Origin: Pseudomonas asiatica | GTDB lineage: Bacteria > Pseudomonadota > Gammaproteobacteria > Pseudomonadales > Pseudomonadaceae | Length of the DNA stretch: 64,000 nucleotides | Reading direction: 5' to 3' | Assembly: GCF_040214835.1 (NCBI RefSeq) | Contig: NZ_CP157874.1 | Span: 4,738,501-4,802,500 of the forward strand | Position numbers and translations under genes: made by a program | Shown here: positions 26,223 through 34,426 of the stretch, piece after piece | Layout: every line of letters begins with the position of its first letter | Position numbering within the stretch: position 1 is the first letter of the stretch | Notes under the pieces: model-generated | The model's database searches: none | What the model saw: only the letters and a program-made list of their open reading frames with translations | Told to the model about the DNA's origin: nothing

Positions 26223-27512
26223 TTAATCATCGTGGTGCAGGTACGCGGCCTGCTTCGGCAAGCGCAGGCTGAACAGGAAGGCAATCGCCATCATCGCCGT
26301 CACGTACCAGTAGAAAGTGTTTTCCATGCCCAGGGTCTTCAGGCCCAGGGCAACGTATTCGGCCGAACCGCCGAACGCCGCGTTGGCCACTGCATAGGCC
26401 AGGCCCACACCCAGCGCACGCACCTGCGGCGGGAACATCTCGGCCTTCACCAGGCCGCTGATCGAGGTGTAGAAACTGACGATACACAACGCCAGGGTAA
26501 TCAGCACGAAGGCCATGAACGGGCTGCTCACGGTTTTCAGCGCCATCAGCAGCGGCACGGTGAACAGCGTACCCAGGGCGCCGAACAGCATCATCGAATT
26601 ACGCCGGCCGATGCGGTCGGAGAGCATGCCGAAGAACGGCTGCAGCACCATGAACAGGAATAGCGCGCCAGTCATCACGTAGCTGGCGTTTTTTGCGGTC
26701 ATGCCGGCGGTGTTGACCAGGTACTTCTGCATGTAGGTGGTGAAGGTGTAGAAGATCAGCGAACCGCCCGCGGTATAGCCGAGCACGGTGATGAAAGCCG
26801 CCGCGTGGTTGCGGAACAGGCCCTTGATGGTGCCGGCGTCCTTGTCCTGGCGGGTTTCGGCGCTGCTGGTCTCATGCAGCGAGCGGCGCAGCATCAGCGA
26901 GATCAGCGCGGCAATGGCGCCGACCACGAACGGAATGCGCCAGCCCCAGGCGCGCAGTTCATCTTCAGTGAGCAGCTGCTGCAGAATCACCACCACCAGC
27001 ACCGCCAGCAACTGGCCGCCGATCAGGGTCACGTACTGGAACGAGGCGAAGAAGCCGCGCTGGCCGCGCAGGGCCACTTCACTCATGTAGGTGGCAGTGG
27101 TGCCGTATTCGCCGCCTACCGACAGGCCCTGGATCAGCCGGGCCAGCAACAACAGCGCCGGGGCCCAGGTGCCGATGCTGGCATAGGTGGGCAGGCAGGC
27201 GATCATCAGGGAGCCGAAGCACATCATCAGCACCGAGATCATCAGGGAATTCTTGCGACCATGGCGGTCAGCGAGGCGGCCGAAGATCCAGCCACCGATG
27301 GGGCGCATCAGAAAGCCCGCGGCGAACACGCCTGCCGTGTTCAACAACTGCACGGTGGGGTCGTCGGAGGGGAAGAAAGCCGGGGCAAAGTAGATCGCGC
27401 AGAAGGCATAGACGTAGAAGTCGAACCATTCCACCAGGTTGCCTGAAGAGGCACCAACGATAGCGAAGATGCGTTTGCTGCGTTCTTCGCCGGTGTAATA
27501 GGCTGAGGTCAT
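26223..27512 (-). CDS. pcaT: PcaT, MFS metabolite:H+ symporter for dicarboxylates, 429 aa
   Basis: A 12-helix transporter of the metabolite:H+ symporter group with motif [17 protein letters not shown] and [14 protein letters not shown] in helix 1. In P. putida PcaT takes up 3-oxoadipate and related dicarboxylates. It leads pcaBDC in one tight unit; a REP pair separates it from pcaF, so pcaT may have its own promoter in the 27513-27600 region. Confidence 0.92.
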   Translation of the reverse strand: MTSAYYTGEERSKRIFAIVGASSGNLVEWFDFYVYAFCAIYFAPAFFPSDDPTVQLLNTAGVFAAGFLMRPIGGWIFGRLADRHGRKNSLMISVLMMCFGSLMIACLPTYASIGTWAPALLLLARLIQGLSVGGEYGTTATYMSEVALRGQRGFFASFQYVTLIGGQLLAVLVVVILQQLLTEDELRAWGWRIPFVVGAIAALISLMLRRSLHETSSAETRQDKDAGTIKGLFRNHAAAFITVLGYTAGGSLIFYTFTTYMQKYLVNTAGMTAKNASYVMTGALFLFMVLQPFFGMLSDRIGRRNSMMLFGALGTLFTVPLLMALKTVSSPFMAFVLITLALCIVSFYTSISGLVKAEMFPPQVRALGVGLAYAVANAAFGGSAEYVALGLKTLGMENTFYWYVTAMMAIAFLFSLRLPKQAAYLHHDD

Positions 27513-27610
27513 GGTGAGTTTACTCCTGGAGGGTCGCAGGTAATTCTAGACACACCTGGTAACACACTCGTTCCGCTATCTGGCTGGCAATTAGCCTTGA
27601 GTCGCATGTG

Positions 27611-27691
27611 CCGGCCTCTTCGCGGGTAAACCCGCTCCCACAGGGGATGCGTGGTTCCCTGTGGGAGCGGGTTTACCCGCGAAGAGGCCGG
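27611..27691. repeat. REP pair, class A, short spacer inside the pca cluster
   Basis: GCGGGTAAACCCGC units in near-perfect inverted array with a ~12-bp spacer, between the pcaT promoter region and the pcaF stop codon (27698). Confidence 0.94.
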
Positions 27692-27697
27692 TACAGG

Positions 27698-28900
27698 TCA
27701 AACCCGCTCGATGGCCAGCGCCAAACCTTGGCCTACGCCCACACACATGGTCGCCAGGCCTTTACGCCCACCGCTCTTCTCCAGCTGGTGTAGCGCAGTC
27801 AGCACCAGGCGCGCACCGCTCATGCCCAGCGGGTGGCCCAGGGCGATGGCACCGCCGTTGGGGTTCACCTGCGGTGCATCGTCGGCCACACCCAGCTCAC
27901 GCAGCACCGCCAGACCTTGGCTGGCAAAGGCTTCGTTGAGCTCGATCACATCGAAATCATTCACCGCCACACCCAGGCGCTCGGTCAGCTTGCGCACTGC
28001 CGGCACCGGGCCAATGCCCATCACCCGCGGTGCAACACCGGCACTGGCCATGCCCAGTACCCGGGCACGTGGGGTCAGGCCGTGTTTCTTCACCGCCTCG
28101 GCCGAGGCCAGGATCAACGCCGCGGCACCGTCGTTCACGCCCGAGGCGTTGCCGGCGGTGACGGTCTTGTCCGGGCCGTTGACCGGTTTGAGCTTGGTCA
28201 GGGCTTCCAGTGTGGTTTCCGGGCGCAGGTGCTCGTCATGCTCGACGACGGTCTCGCCCTTCTTGTGCGCGATACGCACCGGCACGATTTCTTCGGCGAA
28301 GAAACCGGCGGCCTGGGCGGCAGCTGCCTTCTGCTGGCTGCGCAGGGCGAAAGCATCCTGGTCAGCACGCGAAACCTGGTAATCGTCGGCCACGTTGTCG
28401 GCGGTTTCCGGCATGGAATCCACACCGTACTGGCTCTTCATCAGTGGGTTGATGAAACGCCAGCCGATGGTCGTGTCTTCGAGCTTCATGTTGCGCGAAT
28501 AGCCGCTTTCGGCCTTGCCCATGACGAACGGGGCACGCGACATCGACTCGACGCCGCCGGCAATCGCCAGCTCCATTTCGCCGCTGGCAATGGCGCGGAA
28601 GGCAGTGCCGATGGCATCCATGCCCGACGCGCACAGGCGGTTCAGGGTAACGCCCGGGATGCTCTGCGGCAGGCCGGCCAGCAGCAGCGCCATGCGCGCC
28701 ACGTTGCGGTTGTCTTCACCGGCCTGGTTGGCGCAACCGAAGAACACTTCGTCAACCTGATCCCACTGCACGCTCGGGTTGCGCTCGATCAGCGCCTTCA
28801 GCGGCACGGCGGCCAGGTCGTCGGCCCGCACACCGGCCAGGGCGCCGCCGAAGCGGCCGATCGGGGTACGGATGGCGTCACAGATGAATACGTCGCGCAT
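27698..28900 (-). CDS. pcaF: 3-oxoadipyl-CoA thiolase PcaF, 400 aa
   Basis: A thiolase with all catalytic residues: nucleophile Cys in [12 protein letters not shown], His in [11 protein letters not shown], and the second Cys in [15 protein letters not shown]. It cleaves 3-oxoadipyl-CoA to succinyl-CoA and acetyl-CoA, the last step of the beta-ketoadipate pathway. The start overlaps the stop of the CoA-transferase B gene by one base (TGATG), showing translational coupling. Confidence 0.95.
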   Translation of the reverse strand: MRDVFICDAIRTPIGRFGGALAGVRADDLAAVPLKALIERNPSVQWDQVDEVFFGCANQAGEDNRNVARMALLLAGLPQSIPGVTLNRLCASGMDAIGTAFRAIASGEMELAIAGGVESMSRAPFVMGKAESGYSRNMKLEDTTIGWRFINPLMKSQYGVDSMPETADNVADDYQVSRADQDAFALRSQQKAAAAQAAGFFAEEIVPVRIAHKKGETVVEHDEHLRPETTLEALTKLKPVNGPDKTVTAGNASGVNDGAAALILASAEAVKKHGLTPRARVLGMASAGVAPRVMGIGPVPAVRKLTERLGVAVNDFDVIELNEAFASQGLAVLRELGVADDAPQVNPNGGAIALGHPLGMSGARLVLTALHQLEKSGGRKGLATMCVGVGQGLALAIERV

Positions 28901-29679
28901 CAGGCTTCTCCTGCCACCTGGCCATGGGCCGCGGCGGTACGGGCTTCGAGGTCACGCAGGGCGGACAGCTCGACTTCGGTAGGTTCGGCAGTGGTCTGCA
29001 CATCGTCGGCAAAGCGGATCGCCCAGCCAGTGGCGGCGATGATCTGCTCGCGGGTCACACCCGGGTGGATCGCGGTGACGACGAATTCGTGGGTGCCGGC
29101 TTCCGGCTCCATGATGCACAGGTCGGTGATGATGCCGACCGGGCCGTCGCCTGGCAGGCCAAGGCGTTTGCGCGAGTCGCCGCCTTCACCGTGGCCAACC
29201 GAGGTGATGAAGTCCAGCTTGTCGACGAAGGCACGCGGCGACTGCTTGAGGATGATCAGCACCTGCTTGGCGGAACCGGCGATTTCCGGTGCGCCACCGG
29301 CACCCGGCAGGCGGGTTTTCGGGGCGTGGTAGTCACCGACCACAGTCGTGTTGATGTTGCCGAAGCGGTCGACCTGGGCGGCGCCAAGGAAGCCGACGTC
29401 GATGCGCCCACCTTGCAGCCAGTAGCGGAAGATCTCGCCGGTCGGCACCACGGTGTCAGCGGTTTCGGCCAGCTCGCCGTCGCCGATCGACAGCGGCAGC
29501 ACGCTTGGCTTGGCGCCGATCGGGCCGGATTCGTAGATCAGCACCACATCTGGCGACGAGGTCAGGCGCGCCAGGTTGGCAGCCTTGGATGGCAGGCCGA
29601 TGCCGACGAAGCACACAGCACCGTTGCGCAGGCGACGGGCTGCGGCGACGGTCATCATTTCGGAAGTGGAGTAGCTCAT
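28900..29679 (-). CDS. pcaJ: 3-oxoadipate CoA-transferase subunit B (CatJ/PA0227-type), 259 aa
   Basis: A family I CoA-transferase beta chain with the catalytic-Glu region LIYESGPIGAKP and the GFLGAAQVDRFGNINTT motif. With the alpha chain it transfers CoA from succinyl-CoA to 3-oxoadipate. At 259 residues it is clearly longer than the ~213-residue PcaJ I recall from P. putida KT2440 and fits the CatJ/PA0227 form. Overlaps the alpha-chain stop (ATGA) and the pcaF start. Confidence 0.88.
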   Translation of the reverse strand: MSYSTSEMMTVAAARRLRNGAVCFVGIGLPSKAANLARLTSSPDVVLIYESGPIGAKPSVLPLSIGDGELAETADTVVPTGEIFRYWLQGGRIDVGFLGAAQVDRFGNINTTVVGDYHAPKTRLPGAGGAPEIAGSAKQVLIILKQSPRAFVDKLDFITSVGHGEGGDSRKRLGLPGDGPVGIITDLCIMEPEAGTHEFVVTAIHPGVTREQIIAATGWAIRFADDVQTTAEPTEVELSALRDLEARTAAAHGQVAGEA

Positions 29680-30536
29680 TGTGCGGCCTCCGCAGTGCTG
29701 GCCAGCTTGGCCTTGAATTCGTTGAAATCGGCAGTGCCACGGATGTAGGTGTCGATCCAGGCGGTGAACGATTCGCGGCTACGCGCGATCGGGTCCCAGG
29801 CCTGGTAGAAGCGGTTGTCACGCTCGTAGTAGCCGTGGGCATAGGACGGGTGCGCACCACCAGGTACCAGGCACACCGCGCTCAGCGCCCAGGTCGGCAG
29901 CACGCAGGCGTTCATCGGGGCCTGCAGGTCGTCGACGATTTCCTCGACGGTGACGATGCAGCGCTTGGCGGCCAAGGCGGCTTCCTTCTGCACACCGAGG
30001 ATGCCCCACAGCAGCACGTTGCCCTTGCGGTCGGCCTTTTGCGCGTGGATCACGGTCACGTCCGGGCGCACCGACGGCACGGCTGCCAGCACTTCACCGG
30101 TGAACGGGCAGGTGACGCTCTTGATCAGCGGGTTGACCTTCGGCAGGTCGGAGCCGGCGTAGGCACGCAGCACGGCGAACGGCAGGCCAGAAGCACCGGC
30201 GACATAGGCGTTGGCCAGGTCGGCGTGGCTGTGTTCTTCGATTTCGATGGCGTGTGGCCATTGCTTCTCGACGGCATCACGCAGGCGGTGCAGCGAACCG
30301 ACACCCGGGTTACCACCCCAGGAGAAGATCAGCTTGCTGGCGCAACCGGCGCCGATCAGCTGGTCGTAGATCAGGTCCGGAGTCATGCGCACCAGAGTCA
30401 GGTCGCGCTTGCCCTGACGGATGATCTCGTGGCCGGCGGCAGTCGGGATCAGGTGGGTGAAACCTTCGAGGGCGACGGTATCGCCATCCTGGATGAACTG
30501 CTTCACGGCTTCGTGAAGCGGGAGAATTGCAGCCAT
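29676..30536 (-). CDS. pcaI: 3-oxoadipate CoA-transferase subunit A (CatI/PA0226-type), 286 aa
   Basis: A CoA-transferase alpha chain: FIQDGDTVALEGFTHLIPTAAGHEIIRQ followed by the glycine-rich FSWGGNPGVGSL region. At 286 residues it exceeds the ~231-residue classical PcaI and matches the CatI/PA0226 group. It is the promoter-proximal gene of an I-J-F set, with a PcaR-type box pair 65-100 bp upstream. The start is ATG at 30536 with an AGGAGTCTCCAA ribosome site. Confidence 0.88.
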   Translation of the reverse strand: MAAILPLHEAVKQFIQDGDTVALEGFTHLIPTAAGHEIIRQGKRDLTLVRMTPDLIYDQLIGAGCASKLIFSWGGNPGVGSLHRLRDAVEKQWPHAIEIEEHSHADLANAYVAGASGLPFAVLRAYAGSDLPKVNPLIKSVTCPFTGEVLAAVPSVRPDVTVIHAQKADRKGNVLLWGILGVQKEAALAAKRCIVTVEEIVDDLQAPMNACVLPTWALSAVCLVPGGAHPSYAHGYYERDNRFYQAWDPIARSRESFTAWIDTYIRGTADFNEFKAKLASTAEAAQ

Positions 30537-30600
30537 TTGGAGACTCCTGGTCAGGGTGCTTCGGTGAGCTCAGATTAAGGAGACTGGTGGGTGGCTTACA

Positions 30601-30634
30601 ATCCGATAATCGACTATTTGTGCGATTATCGAAC
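30601..30634. promoter_or_regulatory. PcaR-type operator upstream of pcaI/catI
   Basis: On the minus strand the sequence contains GTTCGATAATCGCAC (30620-30634), which as I recall is exactly the 15-bp PcaR site of the P. putida pcaIJ promoter. A second, oppositely oriented near-copy (TCCGATAATCGAC, 30602-30614) lies five bases closer to the gene. Confidence 0.85.
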
Positions 30635-30664
30635 CATTTGTTGTCCTGCTACTCATCTTGATTC

Positions 30665-30769
30665 TGGGGCTGCTGCGCAGCCCTTTCGCGCCACAAGGCC
30701 GCTCCTACAGGGGATCGCGTTTCCCTGTAGGAGCAGCCTTGTGCTGCGAAGGGCCGCAAAGCGGCCCCC
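30665..30769. repeat. REP pair, class B
   Basis: GGCTGCTGCGCAGCC/CTTTCGCGCCACAAGGCCGCTCCTACAGGG and an inverted but diverged unit (GGAGCAGCCTTGTGCTGCGAAGG). It lies between the pcaI operator and the pcaK stop. Confidence 0.9.
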
Positions 30770-30774
30770 GGGCT

Positions 30775-32121
30775 TCAGGTCGCGTCAGCGTGGCTCACCA
30801 GCCCTTTCACGATCACACCCACGGTCGCCAGCCCCGCCGGCACCAGCAACGCCGTCAGCACCTGTTCGAAGTTCCAGCCCAGCCCCAGCAGCGTCGCGCC
30901 ACTCCAGGCCCCGAGAATCGCCCCGAAGCGGCCGATACCCAGCATCCACGATACCCCTGTGGCGCGGCCCTGTGTCGGATAGAAGCGCGCCGCCAGCGAA
31001 GGCATCGCCGACTGGGCGCCGTTCACGCACATGCCGGCAACCAGCACCAGGGTGGCCAATACGGTGATGTTGCCCAGGCTCTGCCCCACGGCGTAGGCGA
31101 ACACCCCGGCCAGCAGGTAGAAAATGCCGATCACCTTGTGCGGATTGAAGCGGTCCATGGCCCAGCCCACGCCGACGGCACTCAGCACGCCACCGAACTG
31201 GAACAGCGCGCCGATGAAGGCAGCCTGCTCCATGCTCGCGCCGCTGTCGCGCATCAAGGTTGGCAGCCAGCTGGTCAGCAGATAGACGATCACCAGGCCC
31301 ATGAAGTAGGTCAGCCACAACAGCATGGTGCCCATGCCGTAGGTACCGGAGAAGATCAGCGCGAACACGTTGCGCGCGGCCACCGCCTTCTGTTCCGGCA
31401 CGCTGAAGCTGCCCGCCTCGGCCACCACCCCTGGCGCGATGGGCGACAAGGTCTGGCGCACCTTGTCGGTGCCCCGATTGCGCACCACCAGGAACCGCGC
31501 CGACTCCGGCAGCCATACCATCAGCACCAGTGCCAGCAGCAACGGCAGCACGCCACCGATCACCAGCAGGCTGTGCCAGCCGTAAGCCGGGATCATCTTG
31601 GCGGAAATGAAACCACCACCGGCCATGCCCAGGTTGAAGCCGCAGAACATGCTGGTCACCAGCAGCGACTTGAGGCGCTCGGGGGTGTATTCAGACAACA
31701 GCGTGGTGGCGTTGGGCATGCCTGCGCCAAGGCCCAGGCCGGTCAGGAAGCGCAACACCAGCAACTGGTCGACGTTGGTGGCATAGGCCGAGGCCAGGCT
31801 GAAGCCGCCAAATACCAGCACCGCCCCCACCAGCACGCCCTTGCGGCCAAACCGGTCCGCCAGCGGGCCGGAGCCGAGGGCACCGAAAACCATGCCGATC
31901 AATGCAGCACTCATGACTGGGCCGAGGCTGGCGCGGTCAATCCCCCACTCCTGCGACAGGGCCGGGGCGATGAAGCCCATGGCGGCGGTGTCCAGGCCAT
32001 CGAGGAAGACGATCAGGAAGCACAGCAACACCACCCGCCATTGGTAGCGGGACAGCGGCTGCTGATTGATGAACGACTGGACGTCAAGGCTTTTGCCGAC
32101 GTTGGTTTGCGCTTGGTTCAT
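30775..32121 (-). CDS. pcaK: 4-hydroxybenzoate/protocatechuate MFS transporter PcaK, 448 aa
   Basis: The start at 32121 (MNQAQTNVGKSLDVQSFINQQPLSRYQW) gives exactly the 448 residues of PcaK; the upstream extension has no ribosome site. Twelve helices; the aromatic acid:H+ symporter motifs are DGLDTAAMGFIAPAL in helix 1 and GPLADRFGRKGVL between helices 2 and 3. PcaK imports 4-hydroxybenzoate and protocatechuate and contributes to chemotaxis toward them in P. putida. It has its own upstream region and is followed by a REP pair. Confidence 0.94.
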   Translation of the reverse strand: MNQAQTNVGKSLDVQSFINQQPLSRYQWRVVLLCFLIVFLDGLDTAAMGFIAPALSQEWGIDRASLGPVMSAALIGMVFGALGSGPLADRFGRKGVLVGAVLVFGGFSLASAYATNVDQLLVLRFLTGLGLGAGMPNATTLLSEYTPERLKSLLVTSMFCGFNLGMAGGGFISAKMIPAYGWHSLLVIGGVLPLLLALVLMVWLPESARFLVVRNRGTDKVRQTLSPIAPGVVAEAGSFSVPEQKAVAARNVFALIFSGTYGMGTMLLWLTYFMGLVIVYLLTSWLPTLMRDSGASMEQAAFIGALFQFGGVLSAVGVGWAMDRFNPHKVIGIFYLLAGVFAYAVGQSLGNITVLATLVLVAGMCVNGAQSAMPSLAARFYPTQGRATGVSWMLGIGRFGAILGAWSGATLLGLGWNFEQVLTALLVPAGLATVGVIVKGLVSHADAT

Positions 32122-32376
32122 TGTTGTTATCCAGAATGAGGGGCACAGCCAGGCCACTGCACGCGATAAACCGGTACAGAGGACGATAGTTTGAGGGAAT
32201 GCGGCCGGCGTCAGCCTGGATATAACGGTACTGCGCGCGGGTGCGGCCGCGGCAGCGAGGGGACAGTATTCATGTAAGTGCCTCTTATTATGTTTTTCTT
32301 GTTCGGTCGGCACAGCCGACCGTTGCGAGAGACATTAATCAGCGGGCGGTGGTGGCGCAATTGACCGCGAACGACA

Positions 32377-32395
32377 CTGTGCGTTTATCGCACAG
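32377..32395. promoter_or_regulatory. Palindrome CTGTGCGTTTATCGCACAG upstream of pcaK
   Basis: Perfect seven-base arms CTGTGCG/CGCACAG around TTTAT. The core GTGCGTTTATCGCAC differs from the PcaR box GTGCGATTATCGAAC at two positions. It lies 256 bp upstream of the pcaK start, and a pcaK promoter there would need a long leader. Probable PcaR site. Confidence 0.55.
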
Positions 32396-32420
32396 GAAAC
32401 GGTTATTACTGTTTTATTTT

Positions 32421-32524
32421 GGGGCCGCTTTGCGGCCCATCGCGACACAAGGCCGCTCCTACAGGGTTACGCGATCTACCTGTAGGAGCGGCCTTGTGTC
32501 GCGAAAGGGGTGCAACGCGCCCCC
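32421..32524. repeat. REP pair, class B
   Basis: GGGGCCGCTTTGCGGCCCATCGCGACACAAGGCCGCTCCTACAGGG and inverted TGTAGGAGCGGCCTTGTGTCGCGAAAGGGG, separated by GTTACGCGATCTAC. Directly downstream of pcaR. Confidence 0.93.
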
Positions 32525-32532
32525 GGGACACT

Positions 32533-33423
32533 TCAGCCAAACAACTGATGGCAAAGGTCCCGGCTGGCCGCCAGCAGGATCGGCAAGAACCGCTGCTCCA
32601 GCTCACTGCGCGTCACCCGCCCGACATGGGTACTCACATTCAACGCCGCCAACACCTGCCCCGAGGCGTCATACACCGGCACCGCAATCGAACGCAGCCC
32701 CTGCTCCAGCTCCTGGTCTACCACGCACCAGCCCTGGGCGCGCACCTGCTGGATACAGGCGAACAGCGACTCAGGGTCATGCAAGGTACGGCTGGTACGC
32801 GCCTTCAGGTCGGCACGCTCCAGGTATTCCCGCAGGCTGGTGTCATCCATGGCCGCCAACAGAATGCGCCCCATCGATGTGCAATAGGCCGGCAGGCGCC
32901 CGCCCACCGACAGGTCGACCGAAATCAGCCGCTCCACGGTGGCCGAACGGGCTATATAAAGAATGTCGTCACCTTCGAGCGTGGCCATGTTGGCCGCCTC
33001 GTGCAGCTGGTCGCTGATGCGGTCAAGGTAAGGCTGGGCGGAAATCGCCAGCGGCGTCGACGACAGGTACGCATGCCCCAGCGTCAGCACTTTGGGCAAC
33101 AGCGAATAGGTGCGCCCGTCGGTGGTGGCGTAACCCAGCTTGATCAACGTGTGCAGGCAACGGCGTACCGCCGCACGGGGGATTTCGGTGCGGTGGCTGA
33201 TCTGGGCGATGGTCAGGTGACGCTTGCGTTCCTGAAAGGCCTGGATGACTGCCAGGCCTCGGGCCAAGGAGGTCATGAAGTCCGGGTCGCCAGTAAAGGC
33301 CTGGATGCGCTTTGCCGGGGAAGCCACGATCGGCGGTGCCAGGGCTGCCGAGGCAGATCGCCCCTGCTCCGGGTTGCCCGACTCTGGATTGACGGAATCG
33401 TTGGCCAGGGTTTCGTCACTCAT
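32533..33423 (-). CDS. pcaR: IclR-family regulator PcaR, 296 aa
   Basis: The winged HTH spans about residues 45-110 (FMTSLARGLAVIQAFQERKRHLTIAQISHRTEIPRAAVRRCLHTL) and is followed by the IclR effector domain. PcaR responds to 3-oxoadipate and activates pca genes while repressing its own. The start at 33423 (MSDETLANDSVNPESG) is preferred over a GTG-like start four codons upstream. A PcaR box lies 28 bp upstream, fitting autoregulation. Confidence 0.94.
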   Translation of the reverse strand: MSDETLANDSVNPESGNPEQGRSASAALAPPIVASPAKRIQAFTGDPDFMTSLARGLAVIQAFQERKRHLTIAQISHRTEIPRAAVRRCLHTLIKLGYATTDGRTYSLLPKVLTLGHAYLSSTPLAISAQPYLDRISDQLHEAANMATLEGDDILYIARSATVERLISVDLSVGGRLPAYCTSMGRILLAAMDDTSLREYLERADLKARTSRTLHDPESLFACIQQVRAQGWCVVDQELEQGLRSIAVPVYDASGQVLAALNVSTHVGRVTRSELEQRFLPILLAASRDLCHQLFG

Positions 33424-33450
33424 CGCACACCTCAAAAAAAACGCCCACTC

Positions 33451-33485
33451 GTGCGATTATCGAACAAACGACCGATAATCGCAAT
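33451..33485. promoter_or_regulatory. PcaR autoregulatory operator (two inverted boxes)
   Basis: GTGCGATTATCGAAC at 33451-33465 is an exact PcaR box, and ACCGATAATCGCAAT at 33471-33485 is an imperfect inverted copy five bases away. The pair lies just upstream of pcaR and overlaps the start of a possible promoter on the opposite strand. Confidence 0.82.
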
Positions 33486-33608
33486 TGACCGCTGACACTT
33501 TTACTTATACCTTTCTCATGCCACTTGTGGCTTCTTTGGAGAGACTGGTCAGGTACCCACCGTAGAAGTCCCCAGGCAACGGCCTCGCCTTTTGGCGAGG
33601 CCGTTTTT
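33485..33608 (+). ncRNA. Candidate small RNA between pcaR and the 66-aa gene
   Basis: A strong T-tailed terminator at 33578-33608 points in the plus direction, but no protein gene lies upstream of it on that strand; pcaR runs the other way. Promoter-like TTGACC (33485-33490) precedes TTATAC/TATACC (33505-33511), with sub-optimal spacing. The interval contains a small hairpin GCCACTTGTGGC (33520-33531). A transcript of about 90 nt divergent from pcaR would explain the terminator. Evidence is purely structural; I do not recognise a known sRNA family. Confidence 0.35.
33578..33608 (+). terminator. Strong orphan intrinsic terminator
   Basis: AACGGCCTCGCC-TTTT-GGCGAGGCCGTTTTT: a 12-base stem, four-base loop, and T5 on the plus strand; the minus strand lacks the T tract. 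It terminates something transcribed rightward from the pcaR upstream region. Confidence 0.9.
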
Positions 33609-33754
33609 CATTACCCTCCCGCTCGACGGTCCCGCTGCTGCACTGCAACGAACTTTTGTCCGTCTTGCCTTTCAAACTTGTACGAAAGGCCCAAACTGTT
33701 GTCGGATGCATTCCGTTACTTGCGTCTGGTGATGTCAGGGTTGGGTAAATAACG

Positions 33755-33783
33755 ATGTTCGGCGAAATATCGGTTGCTATAAT
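33755..33783 (+). promoter_or_regulatory. Possible sigma-70 promoter for the 66-aa gene
   Basis: A perfect TATAAT at 33778-33783 is preceded at 16-17 bases by only a poor -35 (TGTTCG). It would give a ~120-nt leader before the GTG at 33913. Nothing else was recognised between 33609 and 33912. Confidence 0.4.
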
Positions 33784-33912
33784 CGATTGCGCAGGCCTCG
33801 ACGATGCCGTGGCAATGGAACCTTCCGCTGTATCAAGCCGTTGCGGCCAGCAAGGCATGTGCACGCTGCACAGCGCATAACAACACTCATCAAACTTAAT
33901 TCAGGTACTACT

Positions 33913-34113
33913 GTGACGAAAGATGAACTGCGCGCGGAACTCGAGCGCCAGGCTGAACGTTACAAGGATGTTTACGGTGGCGAAGTCACCACTTACGCCG
34001 CACAACCGGATCCGGAACGCAAACCTTGGCGCAAGCGCGCCAGCGTGCGCGACCAGGCCTTCAGCCAGGAACTGGAACGTATGGAAAAGGAACTGCGCAG
34101 CGACACTCCCTGA
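33913..34113 (+). CDS. Small hydrophilic protein, 66 aa
   Basis: Starting at GTG 33913, the sequence is [20 protein letters not shown] and onward, a charged, mostly helical protein with an Arg/Lys-rich middle ([16 protein letters not shown]) and acidic helical end. The amphipathic, coiled-coil-like composition suggests a small nucleic-acid- or protein-binding factor, but no family is recognised. Upstream residues of the longer frame (from 33787) look non-coding. The ribosome site is weak (CAGGTA). I believe it is a conserved pseudomonad gene, with moderate certainty. Confidence 0.6.
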   Translation: MTKDELRAELERQAERYKDVYGGEVTTYAAQPDPERKPWRKRASVRDQAFSQELERMEKELRSDTP

Positions 34114-34426
34114 CCCCCGGGACCACGCCAGCGCGTCGTCGCCCGGCCTGCCCGGGCGCGGTCGATCTTTACTGTCCGGCCGAAGGTGAAATGGAATTAC
34201 ACAAATTTCATACGGCCGTTTGAACAGAAGCGAAGCGGCTTTTTCTCCAGCTTTTTGCCGGTTTTCGCCAGATTTTGCGCGTTTTAGCGGACATTTCCCT
34301 GCCTCCACGTCACGCCGTGCACATCACGCTCCCGACAGGAAGATTGCCATCGGTCTGTCGCAGATGCATCGATTGCCAAGGTTTTCTGGCATAATCCCGC
34401 CCCCCTAAGACCGCCAGACAACCTTC
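34114..34426. other. Intergenic region before the phosphate permease
   Basis: No gene supported. It contains a hairpin CGCCCGG/CCGGGCG (34140-34158) shortly after the 66-aa gene, possibly a weak terminator; an AT-rich stretch with several TTTT runs (34230-34300); and a -10-like CATAAT at 34390-34395 in front of the permease start. The leader there would be only ~25 bases. Confidence 0.5.

Larger units (their letters stand above)
32122..32532. other. pcaK promoter region and REP between pcaK and pcaR
   Basis: No gene is supported. From pcaK outward the region holds its leader, a GTGCGTTTATCGCAC palindrome at 32379-32393, an AT-rich stretch (32395-32420) and a class B REP pair ending nine bases before the pcaR stop. 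Confidence 0.6.

Noticed and set aside
24723..26663. 646-codon plus-strand frame across pcaB, pcaD and pcaT
   Set aside because: Shadow frame; no start signal, no recognisable domain, and it spans several real genes on the other strand.
32122..32313. Longer N-terminus of PcaK from 32313
   Set aside because: The extra 64 residues are not hydrophobic or conserved in character, and the ATG at 32121 gives the known 448-residue length.
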